This document shows positions 1 to 8,030 of a DNA stretch of 64,000 nt, piece after piece; the first letter of the stretch is position 1, and each line of letters begins with the position of its first letter. Where the stretch lies: contig NZ_BILW01000014.1 in the NCBI RefSeq assembly GCF_004000765.1, positions 1-64,000 of the forward strand, given 5' to 3'. The notes under the pieces were generated by a model, which did no database searches, was not told the DNA's origin, and saw only the letters and a list, made by a program, of their open reading frames with translations. The position numbers were made by a program, and so were the translations under genes. The DNA comes from Paenibacillus chondroitinus NBRC 15376 (lineage in GTDB: Bacteria > Bacillota > Bacilli > Paenibacillales > NBRC-103111).

Positions 1-1
1 C

Positions 2-130
2 GCACGCAAGCCATACGTACCGGCTGGTACGGTAGGCAGCTACACACCTGTTGATGTGGCGAAGCAAGCAAAGGTTGATGAGCAGATGAACCTGCTGAGA
101 GAGAAATTAAACGGCAGCGCTGCTGAGTAA
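2..130 (+). CDS. C-terminal end of an unrecognised protein (5' truncated by window edge)
   Basis: The open frame enters at base 2 and runs 42 codons to a TAA at 128-130. The visible tail is hydrophilic: it begins ARKPYVPAGTVGSYTP and ends in a charged, probably helical stretch (KVDEQMNLLREKLNG). I do not recognise the family from this fragment. It is treated as a real gene because the stop is followed within 20 bases by a strong Rho-independent terminator. Confidence 0.6.
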   Translation, partial: ARKPYVPAGTVGSYTPVDVAKQAKVDEQMNLLREKLNGSAAE

Positions 131-147
131 GCGGTTTGTAAGGAAAG

Positions 148-190
148 GACCATCCTTAGGTTGAAATTGACCTGTGGATGGTCTTTTTTT
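148..190 (+). terminator. Rho-independent terminator of the partial upstream gene
   Basis: GACCATCC (148-155) pairs perfectly with GGATGGTC (176-183), with some further pairing inside the loop, followed by seven T residues. It separates the upstream transcript from the deacetylase gene. Confidence 0.9.
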
Positions 191-325
191 ATTTTGCTAC
201 TAGAGTGAAAGGAGGAAACGAGGCTGTTCCTGTCGGATTTCCCGGGAAATATTGGATTTAATGTCGAATGCGCGGATAGCCATACTAAAATGGCACAGGA
301 AACGCACGAAGAGGGGGGAGCATCT

Positions 326-1216
326 ATGGGTGATCAGAAACGACGAGCAGGCGTTTATTTAATAGGGTTAATGATTAGTGTCAGTGTAGCAGGGTGTGGG
401 ACCGAACAAATACATACGGAGCAAGCGGCGCAAGTGCCTAAACAGTTATCGGGAAAAATAGCGAGTGAGGTAACAGAGGTGAGCCCATCTACCCCGCCGA
501 ATGATGACAAAGAAATAACGGTTGTGGAGACGAGGCATTTTTATACAGGACCTCCACATCACGGTCCACCTCCAGTAGGGAATAAAATCGCCTATTTGAC
601 CTTTGATGACGGTCCGTCAAATAGTACAAGGAAGATTTTACATATTTTAAAAGCCAATGGGGTAACCGCAACTTTTTTCGTCATAGGTACAGAAACGAGC
701 GAGGGCAAAACGCTCTATAAAGAAATCGCAGCGGAAGGACACGCAATTGGGAATCATACGTATTCGCACGATTATAACCGTATTTATAAATCACCAGAAG
801 CTTTCATCAAAGATGCGCGCAAGCTCGATCGACTTCTGGAGGAAACGGTCGGATTTCGACCTGAGATTCTAAGGTTTCCAGGCGGTTCGAACAATCAAGT
901 GAGCCGCAAATCCGGCGGCAGGGGAATAATGAATCAGGTGACGGCCAAGGCAAAAGAACAAGGTTACCAGTATTTCGATTGGAACGTTAGCTCGACGGAT
1001 GCTGCAGCCCCCGTGCAGGATAGAGACATGATCATCGACTCTGTGCTGAGCGCAAGCAAAGGGAAAAAGCGTATTATCGTACTGATGCACGATAACACGT
1101 ATAAGACCACGACTGTAGAGGCGCTGCCAGTCGTGATCCGCAAGCTGAAAGCCGCAGGCTTCCGTTTTGACAAGTTGCAGAAATCCTCCTTTACCTTTCA
1201 GTTCCTGGAGCCCTGA
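326..1216 (+). CDS. Polysaccharide deacetylase lipoprotein (NodB-homology, CE4 family)
   Basis: A 296-residue predicted metal-dependent deacetylase of N-acetylated sugars, most likely acting on peptidoglycan at the outer face of the membrane. An N-terminal hydrophobic segment ends in a lipobox (VAGC, Cys24), so it should be exported and lipid-anchored, followed by a linker rich in Ser, Pro and Glu. The CE4 motifs are present in order: TFDDGP (Asp94-Asp95), HTYSH (His144, His148; metal ligands), RFPGG (183-187), FDWN (about 217-220) and LMHD (253-256). The start is the ATG at 326 because GAGGGGGGAG lies 5 bases upstream. An in-frame ATG at 290 has no ribosome binding site and would put 12 charged residues before the signal peptide. 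The exact substrate (GlcNAc, MurNAc or a wall polymer) is not decided by the sequence. Confidence 0.9.
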   Translation: MGDQKRRAGVYLIGLMISVSVAGCGTEQIHTEQAAQVPKQLSGKIASEVTEVSPSTPPNDDKEITVVETRHFYTGPPHHGPPPVGNKIAYLTFDDGPSNSTRKILHILKANGVTATFFVIGTETSEGKTLYKEIAAEGHAIGNHTYSHDYNRIYKSPEAFIKDARKLDRLLEETVGFRPEILRFPGGSNNQVSRKSGGRGIMNQVTAKAKEQGYQYFDWNVSSTDAAAPVQDRDMIIDSVLSASKGKKRIIVLMHDNTYKTTTVEALPVVIRKLKAAGFRFDKLQKSSFTFQFLEP

Positions 1217-1277
1217 TAGTTGCACATCGCGTTTCCTCTCGTTACGATGGATGTAATGGAGAGAGGGAGGCGGTAGG

Positions 1278-2165
1278 ATGCCGGATGTATTGCAGTTAGG
1301 GCCATTGCAGCTGCAAGGAAAGCTGATAGTGGTGCTTTTGGCTTGCGCTATAGGCTTATGGTTGATTCGGAGAGCGGCGCGGCAAGTGCGCAGTGGGGAA
1401 GAAACCGCGATGACTAAGTCGATTGATGATATCGTTTTTGCTGGCGCAGTCATCGTACTAATCACATGGAAGCTTGGCGTTATCGTCACACAACCCTCGC
1501 TACTCTGGACAAGTCCATTGAAACTTCTTATGGTAGTAGGCTCTGGCACAGAAATAATGCTTGGACTGCTATTGGCTGCTGTTTATATGTACGCTCAAAT
1601 AAGAAAACAGCGGATACCGCTGTACGTTTTTCTAGATATATTGGCTACTGGCTTGACTGCAGCCGTATTTGTATATTGTGCACTGGTCCCGGGATACGGA
1701 TTGCCGACTACATGGCCATGGGGCATTAGTGTGGAGGGTACGATATCGCGTTTTCATCCTTTTCATGCCTATGTATCGTTGCTGCTCCTCCCTCTGCTTA
1801 TTTGGCAGATTGGGTATGAGGGGCGTCGGAATCGCTTCGGGAGCGGGATTGTACTGAAGTACTCACTGATGTACGGTGGCGCCAGCGGTATGTTAGCCAG
1901 CTTTTTTGCTGCTGCGCAGCCGGAACTGCTTTATTTAAGCTTGGCGCAGCTTATCTTTCTTTTCATGCTCGTGCTTGGAATGCTTCTACCTGCTTTGGCA
2001 CATAATACTGGCAGAAGGGAGCTGAGTGCAATGAGTCAAAACGATTCCAAGACCCAAATCCAACAAGAGCAGCAAAACAAAGAACGCGAGAAGTCGCAAT
2101 CCGGTGCAGGTAAAGAGGGCTTCGTGGACAAAAAACTGGACGGACCCAACCGGCCGTCAACATGA
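1278..2165 (+). CDS. Lgt-like integral membrane protein (divergent prolipoprotein diacylglyceryl transferase family)
   Basis: A 295-residue protein with about seven hydrophobic segments and a charged, Gln/Lys-rich cytoplasmic tail from about residue 250. The arrangement resembles Lgt, and FHPFHAYVSL in the second half sits where Lgt has its HPTQLYE-like segment. The catalytic His-Gly-Gly motif and the conserved Arg motifs of true Lgt are not visible. It is therefore probably a non-canonical paralog rather than the housekeeping lipoprotein-modifying enzyme. The start has a good GAGAGGGAGG ribosome binding site. Its TGA overlaps the ATG of the next gene (ATGA), so the two are translationally coupled. 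Confidence 0.6.
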   Translation: MPDVLQLGPLQLQGKLIVVLLACAIGLWLIRRAARQVRSGEETAMTKSIDDIVFAGAVIVLITWKLGVIVTQPSLLWTSPLKLLMVVGSGTEIMLGLLLAAVYMYAQIRKQRIPLYVFLDILATGLTAAVFVYCALVPGYGLPTTWPWGISVEGTISRFHPFHAYVSLLLLPLLIWQIGYEGRRNRFGSGIVLKYSLMYGGASGMLASFFAAAQPELLYLSLAQLIFLFMLVLGMLLPALAHNTGRRELSAMSQNDSKTQIQQEQQNKEREKSQSGAGKEGFVDKKLDGPNRPST

Positions 2166-2554
2166 GCAAAGATCCGAAGAAGACAGCCCAATCCGCTCAG
2201 GACCCAAGCAATCTCGATCCTTTCGAGATCGATTTTCTCCCGCAATTTGAGCAGGGGCGCGGTCCGCGTGACGCGTTCGTGAACGAACATGGTGTCGTCA
2301 TCGGCGATCATGAATACGAATCAGACAACTCCCCGCTGGAGCAGTGGACGGCTGAGACCGATCCCGAAGTCATGGCAGGCGATGAATGGGTTCACCCGTA
2401 TAAGGACATTGGCTTTCAAAGCGCCGAGAATCGCGACTATTTCGAAAAAGGCATCGTGCCGCAAAGCGGGATTTTCACGCATCCGGATAAAGATGTTTCC
2501 TTTGAGCCGGGAGAGGCTTCTAGTACGAGGAAAAAGGATGAGGCGGAAGCTTAA
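2162..2554 (+). CDS. Small acidic hypothetical protein, DUF3905-like
   Basis: A 130-residue soluble, strongly acidic protein without membrane segment or signal peptide. It contains the landmarks DPFEIDFLP near the N-terminus, then VNEHGVVIGDHEYES and GDEWVHPYKDIGF, with many Trp, His and Pro. From memory this resembles the uncharacterised DUF3905 family of Bacilli; that assignment is tentative. It overlaps the upstream Lgt-like gene by four bases (ATGA), which argues that the two are made together. No catalytic motif is evident and the function is unknown. Confidence 0.75.
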   Translation: MSKDPKKTAQSAQDPSNLDPFEIDFLPQFEQGRGPRDAFVNEHGVVIGDHEYESDNSPLEQWTAETDPEVMAGDEWVHPYKDIGFQSAENRDYFEKGIVPQSGIFTHPDKDVSFEPGEASSTRKKDEAEA

Positions 2555-2602
2555 TAGCTTTCGCTTTATTTCTATTTGTGTCAGAAGCCGGCTATAGGTA
2601 CT

Positions 2603-2630
2603 TTGCATTCACCGCTAACGGATGTATAAT
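2603..2630 (+). promoter_or_regulatory. SigA-type promoter of the bacilliredoxin gene
   Basis: TTGCAT at 2603-2608 and a perfect TATAAT at 2625-2630, separated by 16 bases and lying about 57 bases upstream of the ATG. Confidence 0.7.
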
Positions 2631-2687
2631 ATAAGTTGTAACGATTACGTTTTGAGAGTAACTATTAAATCCTAAGGGGTGGAACAT

Positions 2688-3125
2688 ATGGCAATGTCTT
2701 TTGATTCTTACATGAAAGATATGGTTAAACCGATGAGAGAAGATTTGACTCGTCTGGGAATTACGGAGCTTCTGACTCCGGAGCAAGTGAACGAAGCGAT
2801 GGAGAAATCCAAAGATGGCACAATGCTGCTGGTTATCAATTCCGTTTGCGGATGCGCAGCAGGACAATGTCGTCCAGGCGTAGCCAAAGCGCTTCAAAAC
2901 GATACACTGCCAACGTACACATACACGGTGTTCGCAGGTCAAGAGAAGGATGCAACAGCGAAGGCTCGTGAATATTTGGCACCATACCCGCCATCATCCC
3001 CATCCATCGCATTGTTCAAAGATGGTGAGCTTGCTCACTTCATCCAACGTCACCAAATTGAAGACCGTTCCGCTGACATGATCGCAGGCGATTTGATCGG
3101 TGCTTTCAATCAATATTGCAAATAA
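2688..3125 (+). CDS. brxA/brxB family: Bacilliredoxin, BrxA/BrxB (YphP/YqiW) family
   Basis: A 145-residue thioredoxin-fold protein that removes bacillithiol from S-bacillithiolated proteins during oxidative or electrophile stress in the cytoplasm. The family's redox motif Cys-Gly-Cys is at residues 54-56 (NSVCGCAAGQC), preceded by the strand TMLLVINS. The conserved cis-Pro region (PPSSPSIALFKDGE) and His-rich IQRHQIE segment follow. The start is the ATG at 2688, 5 bases after AAGGGGTGG; a GTG nine bases earlier overlaps that ribosome binding site. It has its own promoter and terminator, so it is probably monocistronic. Which paralog (BrxA or BrxB) it is cannot be told here. Confidence 0.93.
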   Translation: MAMSFDSYMKDMVKPMREDLTRLGITELLTPEQVNEAMEKSKDGTMLLVINSVCGCAAGQCRPGVAKALQNDTLPTYTYTVFAGQEKDATAKAREYLAPYPPSSPSIALFKDGELAHFIQRHQIEDRSADMIAGDLIGAFNQYCK

Positions 3126-3133
3126 GGAATAAT

Positions 3134-3176
3134 GACTCGCTATTGCAGCTGATGCATGGCGGGTCTTTTCCTTTTT
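3134..3176 (+). terminator. Terminator of the bacilliredoxin gene
   Basis: GACTCGC (3134-3140) pairs with GCGGGTC (3159-3165, one G-T pair), followed by a T-rich run. Confidence 0.8.
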
Positions 3177-3201
3177 ATGGGCAGAAAAATGCGATTATTC
3201 T

Positions 3202-3230
3202 TTGAAATTTTGAGAGTGAAAGTCTATACT
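3202..3230 (+). promoter_or_regulatory. SigA-type promoter of nadE
   Basis: TTGAAA (3202-3207), 17-base spacer, TATACT (3225-3230), about 50 bases before the nadE ATG. Confidence 0.75.
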
Positions 3231-3280
3231 AGATTTCAAAGAAGGTTGGTTTTTACACTGTAGAAAAGGTGGAGAGAGGC

Positions 3281-4090
3281 ATGAGTTTGCAAGCAGAAAT
3301 TATCGCAAAGCTTGGCGTTAAGCCGGAAATTGATATTGACGAAGAAATCCGCAAACGTGTGGACTTTCTGAAAAATTATGTGCTTGGCGCGAAAGCGAAC
3401 GGCCTGCTGATCGCAATCAGCGGCGGAATCGATAGCGCTGTAGCGACGGGGTTGTGCAAGCAGGCGACGGACGAGCTGACTGCGGAGAAAGGCACCGAGT
3501 ACAAGACGGTCGGCGTGTTTCAACCCTACGGTCAACAAGTAGATATCGAAGATAGCTACGCGGTGGCCAAAGCATTCGATTTGAAATATCAAATCGAGAA
3601 CAATATTGAAGAAGCCGTCGACGAAATCGCCATTGAAGTCGAATACGGGCTCAAGCATATCGGGGTTCACCAGCATGTGAGCCGTGGCGGCAAAGGCAAC
3701 ATCAAAGCGCGCACGCGCATGGTGATGCAGTATGCTCTTGCTTTCGAACTGGGCCTAATCGTTGTGGGCACAGATCACGCCTCCGAAGCGATTACCGGAT
3801 TCTTTACGAAATATGGCGACGGTGCCGTCGACATTACACCGCTTAGCACGCTGAATAAGCGGCAAGTGCGAGCTCTTGCAGCGAAGCTGGGCGTTCCGCA
3901 AAGCGTGCTGGACAAAGCCCCGACCGCAGGTCTCTGGGACGGACAGACGGATGAGAACGAGCTTGGCATTACATACGGCGATAACAGCGACTACTTGGAA
4001 GGCAAGCAAATTGATCCGGCTGTGCAAGAGAAGCTGGAGAAGCAATATCTCAAAACGGAGCATAAACGTATTCCGATTCCGGGTATTTAA
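3281..4090 (+). CDS. nadE: NH3-dependent NAD+ synthetase
   Basis: A 269-residue enzyme that adenylates nicotinate adenine dinucleotide and amidates it with ammonia to NAD+. The PP-loop ATP-binding motif SGGIDS lies at residues 47-52. Downstream are the NadE signatures RTRMVMQYALAF, GTDHASEA and the C-terminal KAPTAGLWDGQTDENELG loop. There is no N-terminal glutaminase domain, so free ammonia is the nitrogen donor, as in B. subtilis NadE (about 272 residues). The ATG at 3281 follows AAAGGTGG at 8 bases; the in-frame GTG at 3269 overlaps that site. The gene has its own promoter and a terminator shared with the convergent reductase. Confidence 0.96.
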   Translation: MSLQAEIIAKLGVKPEIDIDEEIRKRVDFLKNYVLGAKANGLLIAISGGIDSAVATGLCKQATDELTAEKGTEYKTVGVFQPYGQQVDIEDSYAVAKAFDLKYQIENNIEEAVDEIAIEVEYGLKHIGVHQHVSRGGKGNIKARTRMVMQYALAFELGLIVVGTDHASEAITGFFTKYGDGAVDITPLSTLNKRQVRALAAKLGVPQSVLDKAPTAGLWDGQTDENELGITYGDNSDYLEGKQIDPAVQEKLEKQYLKTEHKRIPIPGI

Positions 4091-4102
4091 GCCCGTTAAT
4101 GA

Positions 4103-4137
4103 AACCCCCGGCCTTGTCTAGGTCGGGGGTTGTTTGT
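4103..4137. terminator. Terminator between convergent nadE and aldo/keto reductase
   Basis: AACCCCCGGCC (4103-4113) pairs with GGTCGGGGGTT (4121-4131) with a 7-base loop. A T-rich stretch follows on the plus strand. On the minus strand the trailing sequence is only weakly T-rich. Confidence 0.85.
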
Positions 4138-4168
4138 TTATGAGAGAGTGAGTGCCGAACCTACGAAC

Positions 4169-5146
4169 CTATGGAACGCGCACACCGCGTGAGCTTTCAA
4201 GCAGCGTATACCACTCTTCGCGTGTCATATTTTCAGATACGCGGATCGCATCTTGGCAAGCATGGATACGCTCGACAGATGAAGTGCCGATGACCGGCTG
4301 AATGCGAGCCGGGTGCTTCATTAACCAGCCAAGGACGACGGCTTCCAAGCTTGTTTCTTGTTCGGCAGCCAGTTTCTTAACGAGGGCTGCTGTTTTGACG
4401 ATGTTATCTGGCGCGTCCTCCAAAACTTTGCCAGAGAAGATGCCTTTGGCCAGCGGACCCCAAGCCTGGATTTGGATGTCCGCCATCTGGCAGTGTTCCA
4501 GGATGCCATCAGCGAAATTGACGCCTACGCCGGCTTTTTGATTGACAAGGATGCCTTGTTCAATCCAGTCCAGGCGAGCCAGGCTCAATTCCAGCTGGTT
4601 CACCACAAGCGGCTCCGGCAACGAATTTTGAATGAAGCGCATTTGCGCAGCGGTCATATTGGAGACGCCGAAGTGGCGCACTTTGCCGGCAGAACGCAAT
4701 ATATTAAAGGCTTCTGCGATCTCTTCCGGTTCCATAAGCGGATCTGGGCGGTGAAGCAGCAGAACATCCAGATGCTCCACGCCAAGTCGGCTGAGGATGC
4801 CATCGACTGCGGGAATCATGTGATTTTTGCTAAAATCAAAACGTTGTGGATTCACATCATCCTGGAAACGGATGCCCACTTTGGATTGAAGGATAATTTG
4901 ATCGCGAAGATCAGGCCTTTTCTTCAGGACTTCGCCGAAAACAATTTCCGACTTTCCTCTTTTATAAATATCGGCATGATCGAACATGGTGATGCCAATG
5001 GAAAGTGCAGCTTCTACAGCTTTCTCGGCAACGACATAATCTTCCTTGGTCAAGGGCGCTGCTGTCCAGTCCCCGCCAATGCCCATACATCCAAAAGCAA
5101 TTCGGCTGTTCGATATTCCACGTTTTTCAAGTGGCATGATTCTCAT
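4169..5146 (-). CDS. Aldo/keto reductase (YdhF-like)
   Basis: A 325-residue cytoplasmic NADPH-dependent oxidoreductase with a TIM-barrel fold. The catalytic tetrad is visible: Asp56 and Tyr61 (MFDHADIYKRG), Lys89 (LQSKVG) and His132 (VLLLHRPDPL). The later NADP-binding features are QAWGPLAKG and PVIGTSSVERI. The family reduces aldehydes and ketones; the substrate is not predictable. The ATG is preceded by GGGAGG at 9 bases. It is divergent from acpS, and the interval contains an imperfect dyad that could be an operator. Confidence 0.9.
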   Translation of the reverse strand: MRIMPLEKRGISNSRIAFGCMGIGGDWTAAPLTKEDYVVAEKAVEAALSIGITMFDHADIYKRGKSEIVFGEVLKKRPDLRDQIILQSKVGIRFQDDVNPQRFDFSKNHMIPAVDGILSRLGVEHLDVLLLHRPDPLMEPEEIAEAFNILRSAGKVRHFGVSNMTAAQMRFIQNSLPEPLVVNQLELSLARLDWIEQGILVNQKAGVGVNFADGILEHCQMADIQIQAWGPLAKGIFSGKVLEDAPDNIVKTAALVKKLAAEQETSLEAVVLGWLMKHPARIQPVIGTSSVERIHACQDAIRVSENMTREEWYTLLESSRGVRVP

Positions 5147-5221
5147 TTATGTAGGCCTCCCAGCTTTTCATCTATGTCCAGTATACGCCTAGTTCCTGCG
5201 TGGCATAAGAACTGAAAATAG

Positions 5222-5247
5222 GGTAACTTACTTACCTGGAAGTAACT
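5222..5247. promoter_or_regulatory. Candidate operator dyad between aldo/keto reductase and acpS
   Basis: GGTAACTTACTTACC followed after three bases by AAGTAACT. It contains three GTAAC/GTTAC-like elements and an imperfect ACTTACC...AAGTAAC dyad, resembling sites used by MarR/HxlR-type redox sensors. It lies 75-100 bases upstream of the reductase start. No such regulator is adjacent. Confidence 0.35.
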
Positions 5248-5384
5248 AGAAGTCTTTTGAAAGTTTCCCGGAAGCTCGCTAATAGCCACTGATAGCCCCT
5301 GCAAGCAAACAGTCCTCTTGACCGTGAAGAGTGAATCGTGTACAGTGGACGCAAAACGCAGCAGAAAAGTGGTGCTCACGAGCG

Positions 5385-5771
5385 ATGATTATTGGTGTCG
5401 GAACGGATTTGGTGGAAATTGCGCGAGTGCGCAAGATGCTGGAGGGTTCAGCGGGTGAAAGGTTTCTGGAGCGGATTATGACGCCTCCGGAGAGAGAGCT
5501 TGCGCAAAAACGCCGAGGGCGGTTAGCGGAGTTTGCTTCCGGCCGTTTTGCGGCAAAGGAAGCGATTGTCAAAGCGATCGGCTGTGGGATCGGCAAGCAA
5601 ATTGGCTTTCAGGATGTGGAGGTGCTGCCCGACGGACTGGGCAAGCCGATATGCCACGTGCGCGAGGAAGCGCTGCAGAGGGCAGGCTTAATAGGCAGCC
5701 TGCGCATCCATATCAGCATTACGCATACGGAATCGATGGCTGCCGCCTATGCGATTGTAGAGCAGCTCTAA
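5385..5771 (+). CDS. acpS: Holo-[acyl-carrier-protein] synthase
   Basis: A 128-residue transferase that moves 4'-phosphopantetheine from CoA to the conserved Ser of acyl carrier protein, activating it for fatty acid synthesis. The N-terminal GTDLVEI motif carries the Mg-binding Asp8. The second signature FAAKEA carries Glu59, followed by KAIGCGIG. The C-terminal strand HISITHTESMAAAYAI is typical. The ATG at 5385 begins the canonical MIIGVGTD sequence. Its ribosome binding site is weak, so translation may be modest. The stop is 5 bases from the end of the convergent cytochrome gene, with no terminator visible between them. Confidence 0.95.
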   Translation: MIIGVGTDLVEIARVRKMLEGSAGERFLERIMTPPERELAQKRRGRLAEFASGRFAAKEAIVKAIGCGIGKQIGFQDVEVLPDGLGKPICHVREEALQRAGLIGSLRIHISITHTESMAAAYAIVEQL

Positions 5772-5776
5772 GGCTG

Positions 5777-6178
5777 CTATTTTTTGGAGCTGAGCCAATC
5801 GCTCAGCTGTCCGATTTCATCCTCGGACAACTTCGTGCTGTAAGCGGGCATGCCGCCGCCGCCGTTTTTGATCTGGTTCGCGATCTGATCTTTGGTCATT
5901 TGGCTGCCGACCTTTTGCAAATTGGTCTTGGCGCCGGCTCTGCCAGCCAGATCAACGCCGTGGCAGCTGATGCACTTGTTCGCTGTGAAGAGCTCCTGCG
6001 CCTTCACGAACGCAGGGTTGCTCTCGCTTGCTGCGGTGGCGGCCGGAGGCTTCGGTGTGGCTTCGCCACCGGAAGCCCCGCCGCATGCAGCTAACGCGAG
6101 CACCATCGGCGCAAGGACGAGTGCGCCGATTCTCCATCGCCATGCTGTGCGCAGCATGGTTTCTTTGTTTTGCCTCAT
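5777..6178 (-). CDS. Lipoprotein cytochrome c (c-551/CccB type)
   Basis: A 133-residue membrane-anchored small cytochrome. The N-terminus has basic residues, a hydrophobic stretch and a lipobox ending LAAC (Cys32), then a Pro/Ala/Ser linker. The haem-binding motif is CISCH at 69-73, and GGGGMPAY provides the axial Met100. The size and arrangement match the c-550/c-551 lipoprotein cytochromes that carry electrons outside the Bacillus membrane, for example to the cytochrome c oxidase. The start at 6178 has AGGAGGA upstream. The frame extends 50 codons further, but without a ribosome binding site and over the neighbouring gene. It probably shares a transcript with the membrane protein upstream. 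Confidence 0.9.
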   Translation of the reverse strand: MRQNKETMLRTAWRWRIGALVLAPMVLALAACGGASGGEATPKPPAATAASESNPAFVKAQELFTANKCISCHGVDLAGRAGAKTNLQKVGSQMTKDQIANQIKNGGGGMPAYSTKLSEDEIGQLSDWLSSKK

Positions 6179-6224
6179 AGTGAGTGTCCTCCTATTTGCC
6201 GCTGAATGTATGTCTTGCACTTTC

Positions 6225-6788
6225 CTAACTCTGCCGCCCCCAAACGCGCAGCATATATCCGCATACGACGAGGCTGATACCGCCCATGCCCTCGAGGATG
6301 ACGGCGGAGTAGCCCAGATACCATACACCCATTACAGCGGACAAGGCAAACAGCCACAGTCCCAAATAAATCAAAGGTCTGCCCAGCAGCAGCCCGAATT
6401 GCACAAATCCGATGGCGAGAATGAAAGCTCGCAGCACAGGGGCGAATAAAGGCCCGATAGCACCAATAGCCTCAAGCAAAGCGATAGCGGCAATCAGCAT
6501 CACGCCTGGCAGCAGCAGCAGTGCCGGATGCCCCCAGCCGCTTTGGTCCTGTATGCCCTCACCGCCAGCGCGGAAATCCTTCCGCAGACTCCACAACTGC
6601 ACCAAGCTCGCTACGACAGCGGTAAGGAGGGCGGCTTGTTTTAACCAATCCAGGTCGCGCCAATAGATCGCAATATCCATAAGCGCACTGAACATCCACT
6701 CCGCGCCCCAGATGAAGAGCAGAGGGAGGAGAGCACGCGCTTCGCCGATCCATAATTTCCTTTTATGTACTTGCTTCTCGTTTTGCAT
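6225..6788 (-). CDS. Hypothetical membrane protein upstream of cytochrome c
   Basis: A 187-residue protein with about six hydrophobic segments and a short basic N-terminus; no family is recognised. It has an AGAGGTGA ribosome binding site 5 bases from the ATG. It lies 46 bases upstream of the lipoprotein cytochrome gene on the same strand, so the two are probably co-transcribed. A role in the respiratory chain or cytochrome biogenesis is only a guess from that position. Its 5' end faces mutY, which is read in the opposite direction. Confidence 0.75.
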   Translation of the reverse strand: MQNEKQVHKRKLWIGEARALLPLLFIWGAEWMFSALMDIAIYWRDLDWLKQAALLTAVVASLVQLWSLRKDFRAGGEGIQDQSGWGHPALLLLPGVMLIAAIALLEAIGAIGPLFAPVLRAFILAIGFVQFGLLLGRPLIYLGLWLFALSAVMGVWYLGYSAVILEGMGGISLVVCGYMLRVWGRQS

Positions 6789-6887
6789 ACATTCACCTCT
6801 AGTTTTATGTTCCGCAATTCTCGTATAATGGACTCATGTCCATTCATTCATTATAACTGGAACGCGCCCTATAGAGAAGGAGAGCTC

Positions 6888-8009
6888 ATGTACAGTCAAG
6901 AACAAATGCTTTATTTTTCCAAAAACTTACTGGATTGGTACCATACGCACAAACGTGATTTACCATGGCGAAGAAGTAAAAACCCTTATTATATATGGAT
7001 TTCCGAAGTCATGCTGCAGCAAACCCGAGTGGATACGGTTATTCCTTATTTCCATCGGTTTATTGATCAATTCCCAACGGTAGAAGCCCTGGCGACTGCA
7101 CCTGAGGAGAATGTGCTCAAGGCCTGGGAGGGATTAGGCTATTATTCGCGCGCAAGGAATCTTCAAACTGCGGTACGTGAAGTGCACGAGCGTTATGGCG
7201 GCATCGTTCCGCAGACGAAAGAAGAGATTTCGTCGCTAAAAGGTGTCGGTCCCTATACGTCCGGAGCTGTACTAAGCATTGCCTACAATAAGCCGGAGCC
7301 GGCTGTAGACGGCAATGTCATGCGCGTGTTGTCGCGTTATTTTCTCATTGAAGAAGATATCATGAAGCCGGCGACTCGGACCCGTATGGAGAAGCTGGCG
7401 CGCGAGCTCATCCTGGAAGGCACGGCGAGTGACTTTAATCAAGCGCTGATGGAGCTTGGGGCTATGGTATGTACGCCTCGGTCGCCGCACTGCTTGACAT
7501 GTCCCGTCATGGCCCATTGCTCGGCGCGTGAAGCCGGCATGGAAGAAGGCTTGCCCATCAAAAAGAAAGCCAAACCGCCTCGTCCTGAGCTGCGAGCAGT
7601 GGCTTTGATCGAAGGTACGGGTGAGAATGAAGGCAAATGGCTGATCAGACAGCGTCCGCAGGAAGGTTTGCTAGCCCGTATGTGGGAGCTGCCTCATGTG
7701 ACGTGGGAGCCGGAGGGATGGCTCTCTGACGAAGAGAACAAGGGCTTGCTGCGCAAAGCGCTTGCCGACCAAGAGCAAATCATGATCCAACCTGGCGAGT
7801 GGTTCATGGATACGGAGCATATTTTCAGCCATATTGTCTGGAAAATGAAAGTATTTCGCGCCAAGCTCACCAGCTTGAGCCACCCAACCAACGGGGGAGA
7901 ATGGATCCCGTTCCATTACCGCTGGGTAGGCCCGGAGGAGCTGCAGCAATATGCTTTCCCGAATGTGTTTATTCGGATTATGAAAGAGTGGCAGGAGAGC
8001 AACGAGTAG
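6888..8009 (+). CDS. mutY: A/G-specific adenine glycosylase
   Basis: A 373-residue base-excision repair enzyme that removes adenine mispaired with 8-oxoguanine. The N-terminal HhH-GPD glycosylase domain contains catalytic Glu40 (ISEVMLQQTRV), the helix-hairpin-helix LKGVGPYTSGA (118-128) and catalytic Asp141 (AVDGNVMR). The [4Fe-4S] loop follows with the exact spacing C-x6-C-x2-C-x5-C (Cys195, 202, 205, 211). The C-terminal NUDIX-like domain that recognises 8-oxoG runs from about 225 and includes the FSHIVWKM segment. The start at 6888 has GAAGGAGAG upstream. Earlier in-frame ATGs (for example at 6765) would overlap the divergent membrane-protein gene and have no ribosome binding site. Confidence 0.96.
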   Translation: MYSQEQMLYFSKNLLDWYHTHKRDLPWRRSKNPYYIWISEVMLQQTRVDTVIPYFHRFIDQFPTVEALATAPEENVLKAWEGLGYYSRARNLQTAVREVHERYGGIVPQTKEEISSLKGVGPYTSGAVLSIAYNKPEPAVDGNVMRVLSRYFLIEEDIMKPATRTRMEKLARELILEGTASDFNQALMELGAMVCTPRSPHCLTCPVMAHCSAREAGMEEGLPIKKKAKPPRPELRAVALIEGTGENEGKWLIRQRPQEGLLARMWELPHVTWEPEGWLSDEENKGLLRKALADQEQIMIQPGEWFMDTEHIFSHIVWKMKVFRAKLTSLSHPTNGGEWIPFHYRWVGPEELQQYAFPNVFIRIMKEWQESNE

Positions 8010-8030
8010 GTGCTCCCTGATCCACGGATA

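Noticed and set aside
4358-5215. 285-codon plus-strand frame opposite the aldo/keto reductase
   Set aside because: The minus strand encodes a complete reductase with its catalytic tetrad; the other frame shows no domain and no ribosome binding site.
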